Notes: a model not told the origin generated them from the sequence alone. A stretch of 12,878 nt of DNA from Rhodoferax sp. (GCA_028711355.1 JAQTSL010000073.1:1-12878); one strand, 5' to 3'. Positions 1 through 7,160 are shown, numbered from the stretch's first letter. Numbers and translations are program-made.

Positions 1-1
1 C

Positions 2-241
2 CGAACTCGGCTATCGCCTCAGACAATCGCGTGCCCTGATCCACCTGCAACTGCGCTCCTCGGCGCATACAGAAGGGCCTCAAGTCCCCATGCTCGTGGC
101 GCTACGCGCCACATTGCACTCGCGCTGCAATGCCTGGCGTAGCCAGGCGAGCAGTGCTGACCCCTACGCCGTGGTGCGCCGGCGAGTAGCGCAGGGCTGG
201 GCGGATCAGGGGACGCGATTGTCTGAGCGTAGCGAGTTCGA
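2..241. repeat. Large imperfect inverted repeat upstream of urtE (REP/MITE-like)
   Basis: Bases 19-42 and the reverse complement of 203-226 match at 23 of 24 positions. The similarity continues outward to about 2 and 241 with small gaps, and weakly inward (the CTGCGCT region near 50-60 against 188-195). The two arms enclose about 160 bases that hold three back-to-back hairpins. I see no gene here: the open frames across it have no recognisable protein motifs. Where urtD would normally end next to urtE there is only this element. It resembles the dispersed extragenic palindromes common in Comamonadaceae genomes, a resemblance from memory and not from a search. It could be two copies of one repeat in opposite orientation or a small non-autonomous mobile element. 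No transposase and no clear target-site duplication are visible. Confidence 0.7.
96..148. repeat. Three consecutive perfect hairpins inside the inverted repeat
   Basis: Three perfect stems lie end to end. GTGGCG (96-101) pairs with CGCCAC (107-112) over a 5-base loop. ATTGCA (113-118) pairs with TGCAAT (126-131) over a 7-base loop. GCCTGGC (132-138) pairs with GCCAGGC (142-148) over a 3-base loop. No unpaired base separates them. This is the apex of the larger inverted repeat and could form a folded RNA or a cruciform tip. No U-tract follows, so it is not a typical terminator. Confidence 0.7.
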
Positions 242-319
242 GCGGCCCCCCGCCCAGACCGAGCAACGCAGCGAACCGGCACGCAGTGACGGCGACGCAT
301 TCGGCTCGCCTTTTCTTTG

Positions 320-353
320 CTTACTTTCTTTTGGCGAAGCAAAAGAAAGTGAG
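320..353. repeat. A+T-rich hairpin upstream of urtE
   Basis: Bases 320-333 pair with 340-353 over a 6-base loop (GCGAAG). Fourteen pairs form, with a single T-G wobble; the core ACTTTCTTTTG / CAAAAGAAAGT is perfect. A second hairpin shares its edge: GTGGCC (353-358) pairs with GGCCAC (363-368) over 4 bases. The pair lies 46 bases before the urtE start. The arms are pyrimidine- and purine-rich with no T-run after them, so termination is doubtful. I recall very similar sequences between genes in related genomes, which suggests a dispersed repeat. Confidence 0.65.
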
Positions 354-413
354 TGGCCGCCGGGCCACCCCCGGCCAACGACCGCAGCAAAAAACAATCA
401 AGGATAAAGACAG

Positions 414-1106
414 ATGCTGAACGTCTCCAACATCAACCAGTACTATGGCGGCTCGCACATCCTGCGTGACGTCGATCTGAAGGCTGAGCTGGGCCAGGTG
501 ACCGTCATTTTGGGCCGCAACGGTGTCGGCAAAACCACCTTGCTTAAAAGCCTGATGGGGCTGGTTCCGATCAAGACTGGCGCTATTGAATTTGACGGTA
601 AAGCGATCCACAACGCCACGCCTTATGAACGCGCTCGTGCGGGCATCGGCTTTGTACCGCAGGGCCGTGAAATCTTTGCCCGCCTGACGGTTGAAGAAAA
701 CTTGCGTATGGGCTTGGCCTACAAACCCGCCAACACACCGATTCCGTCCGAGTTGTACGAGTTGTTCCCGGTCTTGAAGCAAATGCTGGGCCGCAGAGGA
801 GGCGACCTGTCGGGTGGTCAACAACAGCAGTTGGCGATTGCCCGCGCGCTGGCCGCTGGCCCCAAACTGCTGATGCTCGATGAGCCCACCGAGGGCATTC
901 AACCCAGCATCATCAAGGACATTGGCCGCGTCATCCGCATGCTGGCCGACCGCGCCAGCATGGCCATCGTGCTGGTTGAGCAGTATTACGACTTTGCCCA
1001 GGAGCTGGCCGATCACTACGTGGTGATGGAGCGCGGTGCCGTCAAGGCACAAGGGCTGGGGGCCAACATGGAAGCCGACGGGGTGCGGCAAATGGTGGCA
1101 ATTTGA
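414..1106 (+). CDS. urtE: Urea ABC transporter ATP-binding subunit UrtE
   Basis: This is one of the two cytoplasmic ATPases of the high-affinity urea importer UrtABCDE, which belongs to the branched-chain amino-acid (LivF-like) ABC class. The 230-residue length is normal. The Walker A motif GRNGVGKTT is at 34-42, the ABC signature LSGGQ at 132-136 and the Walker B LLMLDEP at 152-158. The following TEGIQPSIIKDIGR segment is typical of UrtE and separates it from LivF. The switch position reads VEQ rather than VEH, as in LivF-type subunits. AAGGA at 400-404 sits 9 bases before the ATG. It is the only urt gene in the window. The upstream 413 bases are repeats, so urtD does not directly precede it here. 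It converges on ureD with 36 bases between the stops. Confidence 0.95.
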   Translation: MLNVSNINQYYGGSHILRDVDLKAELGQVTVILGRNGVGKTTLLKSLMGLVPIKTGAIEFDGKAIHNATPYERARAGIGFVPQGREIFARLTVEENLRMGLAYKPANTPIPSELYELFPVLKQMLGRRGGDLSGGQQQQLAIARALAAGPKLLMLDEPTEGIQPSIIKDIGRVIRMLADRASMAIVLVEQYYDFAQELADHYVVMERGAVKAQGLGANMEADGVRQMVAI

Positions 1107-1142
1107 CCAACCGGGTCGGCTAATCAGCGCATCCATTTCGTG

Positions 1143-1973
1143 TCAAGTGGACCAGATGCGTGGTGCCACTGCAGGCAACTGCCAAAAGTGCTGCCGCCAC
1201 GCCTGCCACACCAGTCGCAGCAAGTCGGCCGCAGGCTCCACCACCGGGGCCAACACCCGTAGCACCATCACCTGCGCATTCGGGCAGGTCACGCCGGCCG
1301 TGGCATTCAAGGCATGATCGGCCATCACCTGGCGCGCCAGCTCCAGCCCCGTATCGCGGCGGTTTCGCTGCAACGCTGAGCCACTGACAAAAAACAGGGA
1401 AGCCATACAACGCTGCCCAGCCAGACCCAGCGGGCCATTCATCAGGCGTGCATCGGACGCATCCAGCAGACCGCGCTCCAGCCAGACACCGGGTACCTCA
1501 AGGTGCTGCAAAAAACGGCCTTGCAAAAAAGGCAAACCCGCTCCCGGCAGACCCAATGCCGTGATGTCCCAGCCCATGAACTCAGCCTGCGGGCTCAGGG
1601 ACACCGTCAAGTGGTTTTCTGCCAGGCAGGCGTTGTAGCAAATGGCTTCAAGCGGCAGCCACTCCAGTCGCGATTGATCAGCCAAGATGACACACGTGCG
1701 CTGCACCGCTGGCTCATCCGCCGAGCGGTAAAAGCGGGTGGCCCCCGGGGTGGTGATCAGCCCGTGCGCATGGCCACTGGCCGTGACCTTGATGTCCAGC
1801 GTGTCGCCACCCACCAGGCCGCCTGGCGGATGCACCAACACGTTGTGGCATACCGCATCAACCTCGGGGTACAGACTTTGCAGCACCCGCAGCGGGCCGT
1901 TGTGCACGTGGCGGGCCACGCTGCGCTGCTGCGCTACCGCATAGTCAATGTCCAGACGGGCATGCCAGGTCAT
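1143..1973 (-). CDS. ureD: Urease accessory protein UreD
   Basis: UreD (UreH) is a cytoplasmic chaperone that binds the urease apoenzyme and, with UreF and UreG, helps carbamylate the active-site lysine and insert two nickel ions. Family landmarks are GPLRVLQSLYPE (26-37), HPPGGLVGGD (48-57), TTPGATRFYRS (74-84), EWLPLEAI (104-111) and a C-terminal PRIWST. The frame is open further upstream to 2093, but that part overlaps the response regulator and carries no family similarity. I chose the ATG at 1973 (MTWHARLDID), which gives 276 residues, a normal UreD length. Its ribosome site is weak (GCGAGA). It is the last gene of a unit with the sensor kinase and regulator, 34 bases after the regulator stop. 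It runs opposite to ureABC and to urtE, whereas related bacteria usually have ureD directly upstream of ureA in the same direction. Confidence 0.93.
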   Translation of the reverse strand: MTWHARLDIDYAVAQQRSVARHVHNGPLRVLQSLYPEVDAVCHNVLVHPPGGLVGGDTLDIKVTASGHAHGLITTPGATRFYRSADEPAVQRTCVILADQSRLEWLPLEAICYNACLAENHLTVSLSPQAEFMGWDITALGLPGAGLPFLQGRFLQHLEVPGVWLERGLLDASDARLMNGPLGLAGQRCMASLFFVSGSALQRNRRDTGLELARQVMADHALNATAGVTCPNAQVMVLRVLAPVVEPAADLLRLVWQAWRQHFWQLPAVAPRIWST

Positions 1974-2007
1974 CGGGTTCTCGCAGTCGAAGGCGCGTTG
2001 CTCAGAC

Positions 2008-3012
2008 TCAAGCGTTCTGCGGATGCAGTTGCTGCATGCGCCGCATGGCCATGCCCGCTGCGGCGGTGCGGGTTTCAACACCCAGCTTGACAAAGACCCG
2101 CTCCAGATGTTTTTTGACGGTCATGGGGCTGCTGCCAACAATGTCACCAATGTCACGATTGGTCTTGCCCTGCGCTACCCAGTACAACACCTGCGCTTCT
2201 TTGGGGGTGAGCCCCAGCCCCAGCGCCAGCGCCTCGATCACGCTGTCGTTGCAGACCTCCTGCATGATGATCAACCAGTCGCCACCGCCGTCGCTTTCGC
2301 CCACCTTCTGGTGCAGGCGAAACGTCAGGCGGCGGTTGCCTTGTTCGATGCTCAGGCGCGGTGGTTCCACCAGCGGCTCTTGCTTGCTGGCTTGCCGGCG
2401 CAACCAGTCAACCACCGGGATCGGTGTGGAAGGCGCATCGGTGCCGTAGTAGCGCAGCAGCAGGTCACGCGCCAGCGGTGTTTGCCACATCAATTGCCCG
2501 TCGCCAATGCGCACTGTGATGCTGGCGTAGCCAAATGCGTCGAGCGCATTTCTGGCCTGACGCTTTTCGCGCGCGCCTTGCAGGTGGACCGCCATGCGGG
2601 CCAGCACCTCACGCGGCTTGATCGGCTTGGTGACGTAGTCCACCACGCCACAGTCCATCGCCGCCACCAGGTACTCGGTATCGGTCAGGCCGGTCATGAA
2701 AACGATCGGAATATGCGCCGTCGGTGCCGACGCCTTGAGCCGACGAGCCACCTCAAAGCCATCCATGCCAGGCATCATGGCGTCGAGCAACACAATGTCG
2801 GGCTGCGCTTGCACCGCGCGCTGCAAGGCCGCTTCACCGCTGGTGGCCAACAGCACGGTGTAACCCGATTCGTCCAGCGCGTCGTGCAGCACCGCCAGGT
2901 TGTCGGGCACGTCGTCCACAATCAACACCACGTCACTGTTGGCACGGTCCAGGGTTCGGTTCACCTGAATCCGCGACAGGGCAGGTGCCGCGCTAGTTTG
3001 CATCGACAACAT
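2008..3012 (-). CDS. LuxR/NarL-family response regulator
   Basis: This DNA-binding response regulator of 334 residues is the presumed phosphorylation partner of the kinase encoded just upstream. The receiver domain is about 27-145, with the acidic pair D33/D34, phospho-acceptor D77 (VLLDAMMPG), T107 and K129 (KPIKP). A linker domain of about 110 residues (150-255) has no motif I recognise and could be PAS-like. The C-terminal LuxR helix-turn-helix is at about 263-325 (LTPKEAQVLYWVAQGKTNRD, then the recognition region MTVKKHLERVFVKLGV). It lacks the AAA+ domain needed to activate sigma-54 RNA polymerase. The start at 3012 overlaps the kinase end by 20 bases. A second in-frame ATG at 3003 would cut the overlap to 11, and the sequence does not decide between them. 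The overlap implies translational coupling. The DNA target is unknown; the ureA/kinase intergenic region is the obvious candidate. Confidence 0.9.
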   Translation of the reverse strand: MLSMQTSAAPALSRIQVNRTLDRANSDVVLIVDDVPDNLAVLHDALDESGYTVLLATSGEAALQRAVQAQPDIVLLDAMMPGMDGFEVARRLKASAPTAHIPIVFMTGLTDTEYLVAAMDCGVVDYVTKPIKPREVLARMAVHLQGAREKRQARNALDAFGYASITVRIGDGQLMWQTPLARDLLLRYYGTDAPSTPIPVVDWLRRQASKQEPLVEPPRLSIEQGNRRLTFRLHQKVGESDGGGDWLIIMQEVCNDSVIEALALGLGLTPKEAQVLYWVAQGKTNRDIGDIVGSSPMTVKKHLERVFVKLGVETRTAAAGMAMRRMQQLHPQNA

Positions 3013-6000
3013 CCGTCAAGCGAGCCAGCATGGCTTCAAACTGGAACTGCCTGGCCTGCTCGCGCAGGGATGCCACAAAGGCGGCGCAGTGCGGCTGTTC
3101 TGTTTCAATTTCTTCCAGCAGATTCAGGATACCGCGGTAATAACCCAGGGTGACGCGCTCACGCAGCGCCACCAGTTGAGCCCGCAGCGGATAGACCAGC
3201 TCGGTGCTGCCTGGCACTGGCCGGGTGGCCGCTGGTTCAGCGCGCTCCAGCCAAGTTAGTTTGAGGCGACTTTCCAGCCAGTCCAGCAAATCTGTGTGGC
3301 GCACCGGCTTCAAGATGAAATCTTCACTGGGGATGCCCAGGTTGTTGTCCAGCCCCCGGTCAAAGGCGTTGGCGGACACAATGGCCGTGGCCGGCTGCGG
3401 GCGCCCGCTGCGTTCGAGCATGTCGCGCATCCGGCGGATGGTTTCCCAGCCATCAATGCCGGGCATGGCCAGGTCCATCAAAATCACCTCTGGCTGATGG
3501 CCTGCTGCCAGCAGGTCCAGACAGTCGTGTCCGCTGGCCGCTGTGCGTACCTCAAAGCCCAGTGGTTGCAGCACCTTGCACAGCAACTCGCGATCGGTTG
3601 CGTCGTTGTCCACCACCAAAATCTGTCGGCGCATGCCCACATAGCCGCGCCTTGGGCGGCGCACGAACAAACGGTTTTCATGTTTGGTGGCGGGCCAATA
3701 CACATTGGCCTCAGGAGCAGCGTGTACCTCGGGCAAGAACAGCCTGGCGCTAAAGGTGGAGCCCAGCCCTGCCACACTTGAAACGGTCATTTGCCCGCCC
3801 ATCAAGTCCGTCAGCATTTTTGCAATGGTCAGCCCGAGCCCCGCACCCTGCGTGGTGGAGCCGGCATGGGCAGCGCGTTCAAAGGGCTCAAAAATGCGCT
3901 CCATCTGCGCGTTGGTCAGGCCGGGGCCACTGTCTTCGATGTCCAGATGCGCCATCTCACGCGCATAGCGCAAACGCAGGGTGACATGACCTTTCACGGT
4001 GAACTTGATCGCATTGCCCAGCAGATTGATGACGATCTGGCGTACCCGTTTTTCATCAGCACGCACCACCTGCGGCAATTTGCCAACGATGTCCAGATGA
4101 AACGCCAGCCCCTTTTCTTTGGCCTGCAGCTCAAACAAGCTGGCAATGTCAAACACAACGTCTTCAAAGCGCATCGGCTTCACATTCAACGTCAGTCGGC
4201 CGGCCTCAATGTGGGCAAGGTCCAGCGTGCCTTCAATCAGCGACAACAAGTGCTCGCCACCGCGTTGGATCACGCTCACCGCCTGTTGCCGGTGCACCGG
4301 AATGCCAGGGTCTTGCCCCATGAGTTGGGCATAACCCAGGATGCTGTTGAGCGGCGTGCGTAGTTCGTGGCTAATCGCGTTGATGTAGCGGCTTTTCGCC
4401 TGATTGGCCTGGTCGGCCGCTGCGCGCGCTTCTTCGGCAACCCGCTTGGCATGCTGTAGCGCTTGATCTGTCTGACTGTGCAACTCTATTTCTCGTAGCA
4501 GTAGGCGGGTCTGTCGATTCGACTCCTGTTGCGCCACCTGACGGCTCTGATGCGCCAGCACCACCCACCACGCCACCAGCCCGGCCACCAGCAGCAGCGC
4601 CAGATAAGCGTGCGTAAAGCCAGAGCGCAAAGCATCGACCGAAGCTTGCAACATCCGCTCATCGGCCACCGCTTGCGTCAGTGTGCGCAGCTCTTGCACG
4701 TACAACACGGCAAAAACACTGGCCAGCAAGGGCGCAGTCACCGCCATCAGCAGCAGGAACCCGCCCAGCCCCTTGTCCACATAGGACCAGGCGGCGCGCG
4801 GCAGCAAGCCGTGCAAGATGCCACGCCATTGCACCGCCAGCGACGCATGGGGCTTGCACAGATCACCACAGCGCACATCCAGCGTGCAGCACAACGAGCA
4901 GATCGCGCCCTGGTAAGCCGGGCACTGCGCCAAGTCAGGCGGCTCGTAGTCGCGCTGGCAGATCACACAGCTTTGCCGCCCGTGGTGCGCGTGCACGGCA
5001 TCGGTGGTGTGGGGCCGCGCCAGGTAATACTTTCCGCGCGTCACAAAGGCTATCAGGGGCGAAGCTACCAGCGCCGTGCCCATGGCAATCAGCGCTGAAA
5101 AGGCTTGGGCAATTGGGCCGAAGAATCCCAGGTAGGCTACGATCGAGAACAACGACGCCAGCGCCATGGCACCCACACCCACCGGGTTGATGTCGTACAG
5201 GTATGCGCGTTTGAACTCGATGCCCGCTGGCGACAAGCCCAGCGGTTTGTTGATAACCAGGTCTGCCACCACAGCCATCATCCAGGCGATGGCAATGTTG
5301 GCGTACAAACCCAGCACCTCGCCCAGGGCGGCAAACACATTCATTTCCATCAACGCAAAAGCGATCAGCGTATTGAACACCACCCACACCACGCGCCCCG
5401 GGTGGCTGTGCGTGAGGCGTGAGAAAAAGTTGCTCCAGGCCAGTGAGCCCGCGTATGCGTTGGTGACGTTGATCTTGATCTGCGACAGCACCACAAACAA
5501 GGCCGTGGCAGCCACCGCCCAGCCGTAGTCGGGAAACACATATTCATACGCTGCCAGGTACATCTGGTTGGGATCGACCGCACGGTCAATTGGCACGGCA
5601 TTGCTGATCGCCAGATAGGCCAACAAGGTACCGCCCAGCATCTTCAACACCCCAAAGAGCACCCAACCCGGCCCGCCCCACAGCACCGCCAGCCACCAGC
5701 GCCAGCGGTTGGCCGGGGTGCGCTTGGGCATGAAGCGCAGGTAATCGGCCTGCTCGCCCATTTGCGTCATCAGCGCCACGCCCACGGTCAATGCCGCACC
5801 AAACAGAGGCAGGGAAAACACATCTGCCTTTCCCTTTTCACCAACATAGTGCGCAATGCCGGCAAACGCACCCGGGTCACGCCACAGCACATAGGCAAAG
5901 GGCACCAGCAACATCAGCAACCATAGGGGTTGTGTCCACACTTGCAATCGACTGATGGTGGACACACCAAACGTGACCAGCGGGATCACGGCCAACGAGC

Positions 6001-6562
6001 AGATCAGATAGCCCCAACGCGGCGGGATGTCCAGCGCCAGCTCCAGTGCGTAGGCCATGACCGCCGCCTCCAGCGCAAAGAAGATGAAGGTGAACGAGGC
6101 GTAGATCAGCGACGTGATGGTCGACCCGATGTAGCCAAAGCCCGCGCCGCGGGTGAGCAAGTCCATGTCCACGCCGTAGCGCGCCGCATAGACGCTGATC
6201 GGCAACCCCGCCAAAAAAATGATCAGCCCGGTGGCCAGAATGGCCCAGAAAGCGTTGACAAAGCCATACTGCACCAACAGCGTGGCACCGACCGCCTCCA
6301 GTATCAAAAACGCAGCAGCTCCGCCCAACGCGGTCTGGGCTACCTGCCATTCGGACCATTTTCTGAAGCCGTGCGGTGTGAAGCGCAAAGCGTAGTCTTC
6401 GAGCGTTTCAGAGGCCACCCAGCCGTTGTAGTCCCGACGCACCAAGGTGATGCGCTGCGGCGCGCCGGGCTCGACGGACGTGGGGGCAAGGGCTGGGGCT
6501 GCGGTGTTCACCCCACCAGTACCGCAGAATTCATGCCACGGGTTTGCTTGTGATGCCAGCAT
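2993..6562 (-). CDS. NCS1-type permease fused to a hybrid sensor histidine kinase with receiver domain
   Basis: The protein has 1189 residues. Residues 1-50 are a variable N-terminus. Residues 55-512 form a polytopic permease of the NCS1 (purine-cytosine-hydantoin-allantoin) type with about 12 hydrophobic segments, including TRGAGFGYIGS (137-147) and QADYLRFMP (271-279). Residues 532-569 hold eight cysteines. Two further membrane segments (about 599-623 and 650-670) flank a short loop. A predicted coiled coil (about 672-722) leads to the kinase: H box SHELRTP with H732, N box NLLGNAIKF (N850), DSGPG (877-881), F box FEPF (891-894) and G box GAGLGL (906-911). The receiver (979-1097) has D985/D987, phospho-acceptor D1030 and K1085. 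A helical tail (1115-1189) follows; it is not a classical HPt domain. All catalytic residues are present, so the kinase should be active. The layout parallels CbrA/CrbS, where a different transporter family is fused to a kinase. Substrate is inferred only: a nucleobase, hydantoin, ureide or urea-like compound. The ATG at 6562 has a poor ribosome site, so the true start may lie slightly inside. Confidence 0.92.
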   Translation of the reverse strand: MLASQANPWHEFCGTGGVNTAAPALAPTSVEPGAPQRITLVRRDYNGWVASETLEDYALRFTPHGFRKWSEWQVAQTALGGAAAFLILEAVGATLLVQYGFVNAFWAILATGLIIFLAGLPISVYAARYGVDMDLLTRGAGFGYIGSTITSLIYASFTFIFFALEAAVMAYALELALDIPPRWGYLICSLAVIPLVTFGVSTISRLQVWTQPLWLLMLLVPFAYVLWRDPGAFAGIAHYVGEKGKADVFSLPLFGAALTVGVALMTQMGEQADYLRFMPKRTPANRWRWWLAVLWGGPGWVLFGVLKMLGGTLLAYLAISNAVPIDRAVDPNQMYLAAYEYVFPDYGWAVAATALFVVLSQIKINVTNAYAGSLAWSNFFSRLTHSHPGRVVWVVFNTLIAFALMEMNVFAALGEVLGLYANIAIAWMMAVVADLVINKPLGLSPAGIEFKRAYLYDINPVGVGAMALASLFSIVAYLGFFGPIAQAFSALIAMGTALVASPLIAFVTRGKYYLARPHTTDAVHAHHGRQSCVICQRDYEPPDLAQCPAYQGAICSLCCTLDVRCGDLCKPHASLAVQWRGILHGLLPRAAWSYVDKGLGGFLLLMAVTAPLLASVFAVLYVQELRTLTQAVADERMLQASVDALRSGFTHAYLALLLVAGLVAWWVVLAHQSRQVAQQESNRQTRLLLREIELHSQTDQALQHAKRVAEEARAAADQANQAKSRYINAISHELRTPLNSILGYAQLMGQDPGIPVHRQQAVSVIQRGGEHLLSLIEGTLDLAHIEAGRLTLNVKPMRFEDVVFDIASLFELQAKEKGLAFHLDIVGKLPQVVRADEKRVRQIVINLLGNAIKFTVKGHVTLRLRYAREMAHLDIEDSGPGLTNAQMERIFEPFERAAHAGSTTQGAGLGLTIAKMLTDLMGGQMTVSSVAGLGSTFSARLFLPEVHAAPEANVYWPATKHENRLFVRRPRRGYVGMRRQILVVDNDATDRELLCKVLQPLGFEVRTAASGHDCLDLLAAGHQPEVILMDLAMPGIDGWETIRRMRDMLERSGRPQPATAIVSANAFDRGLDNNLGIPSEDFILKPVRHTDLLDWLESRLKLTWLERAEPAATRPVPGSTELVYPLRAQLVALRERVTLGYYRGILNLLEEIETEQPHCAAFVASLREQARQFQFEAMLARLTDVVDAN
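4856..4969 (-). other. Eight-cysteine module between permease and kinase
   Basis: Residues 532-569 of the fusion protein have the spacing C-X2-C-X11-C-X7-C-X2-C-C-X5-C-X3-C, preceded by a histidine-rich HAHH (524-527). With both ends of the permease on the cytoplasmic side, as in known NCS1 carriers, the module faces the cytoplasm before the next membrane hairpin. The spacing suggests a bound metal (zinc, nickel or an iron-sulfur cluster) or a redox switch. No ligand can be read from sequence alone. Confidence 0.6.
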
Positions 6563-6762
6563 CGTCAGCTTTTACCCGCAGTGCACGCCGCTAGACGCCT
6601 CACTGGGAAACCGGGAGGGTTGAATTCCCAAGGCAGCTAGCGCGGTAGGCGGTCTGGGCGACCGACGATTTCTGGTACTCCAGTATGAGGAGGCCGCACA
6701 GACCGCATGCCGCGCGGGTTCAAGCCAAAACTTTCAGGCACGGGATTTGCTGTTCAACTTAA
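6563..6762. promoter_or_regulatory. Divergent control region between the permease-kinase and ureA
   Basis: This 200-base gap carries the start signals of both units. It holds the sigma-54 site near its ureA end and several dyads. CGGTC-N5-GACCG (6650-6664) is centred about 105 bases before the predicted ureA transcription start. GCGGTCTG (6649-6656) recurs inverted as CAGACCGC (6699-6706). TGGGAA (6604-6609) faces TTCCCA (6625-6630). GCAC-N7-ATGC (6696-6710) is a weak match to the NtrC pattern GCAC-N7-GTGC. No convincing -35/-10 pair is visible for the minus-strand operon. Confidence 0.5.
6736..6751 (+). promoter_or_regulatory. Sigma-54 (-24/-12) promoter of ureABC
   Basis: GGCACGGGATTTGCT matches the consensus TGGCACG-N4-TTGCW except for A in place of the first T. 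GG (6737-6738) and GC (6749-6750) are exactly ten bases apart, as RpoN requires. The predicted transcription start is about 6762, one base before the ureA ATG. Such promoters need an AAA+ activator such as NtrC bound upstream, which fits nitrogen control of urease. No gene for that activator lies in the window. Confidence 0.75.
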
Positions 6763-7065
6763 ATGGAACTCACACCAAGAGAAAAAGACAAGTTGCTGAT
6801 CTTTACCGCTGGCCTGCTGGCTGAGCGGCGCAAAGCCCGTGGCCTGAAGCTCAATTACCCCGAGGCGGTGGCTTTCATCAGTGCCGCCATCATGGAAGGT
6901 GCGCGCGACGGCCAAACCGTGGCGCAACTCATGAGCTTTGGCCGCACGCTGTTGGCCCGCGCCGATGTCATGGACGGCATCGCCGAGATGATTCCCGACA
7001 TCCAGGTCGAGGCCACCTTTCCCGACGGCACCAAGCTGGTCACCGTGCATCAGCCGATTGTTTAA
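6763..7065 (+). CDS. ureA: Urease subunit gamma
   Basis: This is the smallest structural subunit of the nickel enzyme urease, which hydrolyses urea to ammonia and carbamate in the cytoplasm as a trimer of UreABC units. At 100 residues it has the standard length for separately encoded gamma subunits. It starts with the usual MELTPREKDKLLIF, carries LNYPEAVAFISAAIMEGARD (about 29-48), and ends in the conserved PDGTKLVTVHQPIV. The start is therefore firm. The bases before it (TTCAACTTAA) contain no Shine-Dalgarno sequence, and the sigma-54 promoter predicts transcription starting almost at the ATG, so leaderless translation is possible. It is the first gene of ureABC and diverges from the permease-kinase. 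Confidence 0.97.
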   Translation: MELTPREKDKLLIFTAGLLAERRKARGLKLNYPEAVAFISAAIMEGARDGQTVAQLMSFGRTLLARADVMDGIAEMIPDIQVEATFPDGTKLVTVHQPIV

Positions 7066-7151
7066 CTGCCATGCGCGCAAAGTCGCTCCAGATCAATGAA
7101 AAGGCTGCCATTGCGGACCACGACCCGGTTTTCACTTTGAAAAATTTGAAC

Positions 7152-7155
7152 GAGG
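7152..7155 (+). promoter_or_regulatory. Ribosome binding site that sets the ureB start
   Basis: GAGG lies five bases before the ATG at 7161. An earlier in-frame ATG at 7071 has no ribosome site and follows the ureA stop by only five bases. This favours 7161 as the ureB start. Confidence 0.6.
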
Positions 7156-7160
7156 CTTCC

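Noticed and set aside
320..353. Rho-independent terminator
   Set aside because: The stem is strong but A+T-rich with no T-run after it on either side; a dispersed repeat fits better.
19..407. Open frames on both strands in the region before urtE
   Set aside because: They cross perfect hairpins and inverted repeats, have low-complexity R/A/P/S-rich products and no supporting ribosome site.
321..1136. 271-codon open frame on the minus strand over urtE
   Set aside because: It is antisense to a clear ABC ATPase gene, runs into the repeat block, and has no recognisable motif.
2008..3012. The local response regulator as the sigma-54 activator
   Set aside because: It has a LuxR-type helix-turn-helix and no AAA+ domain (no GAFTGA or Walker motifs), so another protein must activate that promoter.
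2993..3012. Frameshift joining the kinase and regulator into one protein
   Set aside because: Both genes have complete domains and proper start and stop codons; the 20-base overlap is ordinary translational coupling.
1948..3153. 401-codon open frame on the plus strand opposite the response regulator
   Set aside because: Its composition (rich in H, R, Q, A) is typical of the reverse strand of a G+C-rich gene, and the minus strand encodes an intact regulator.
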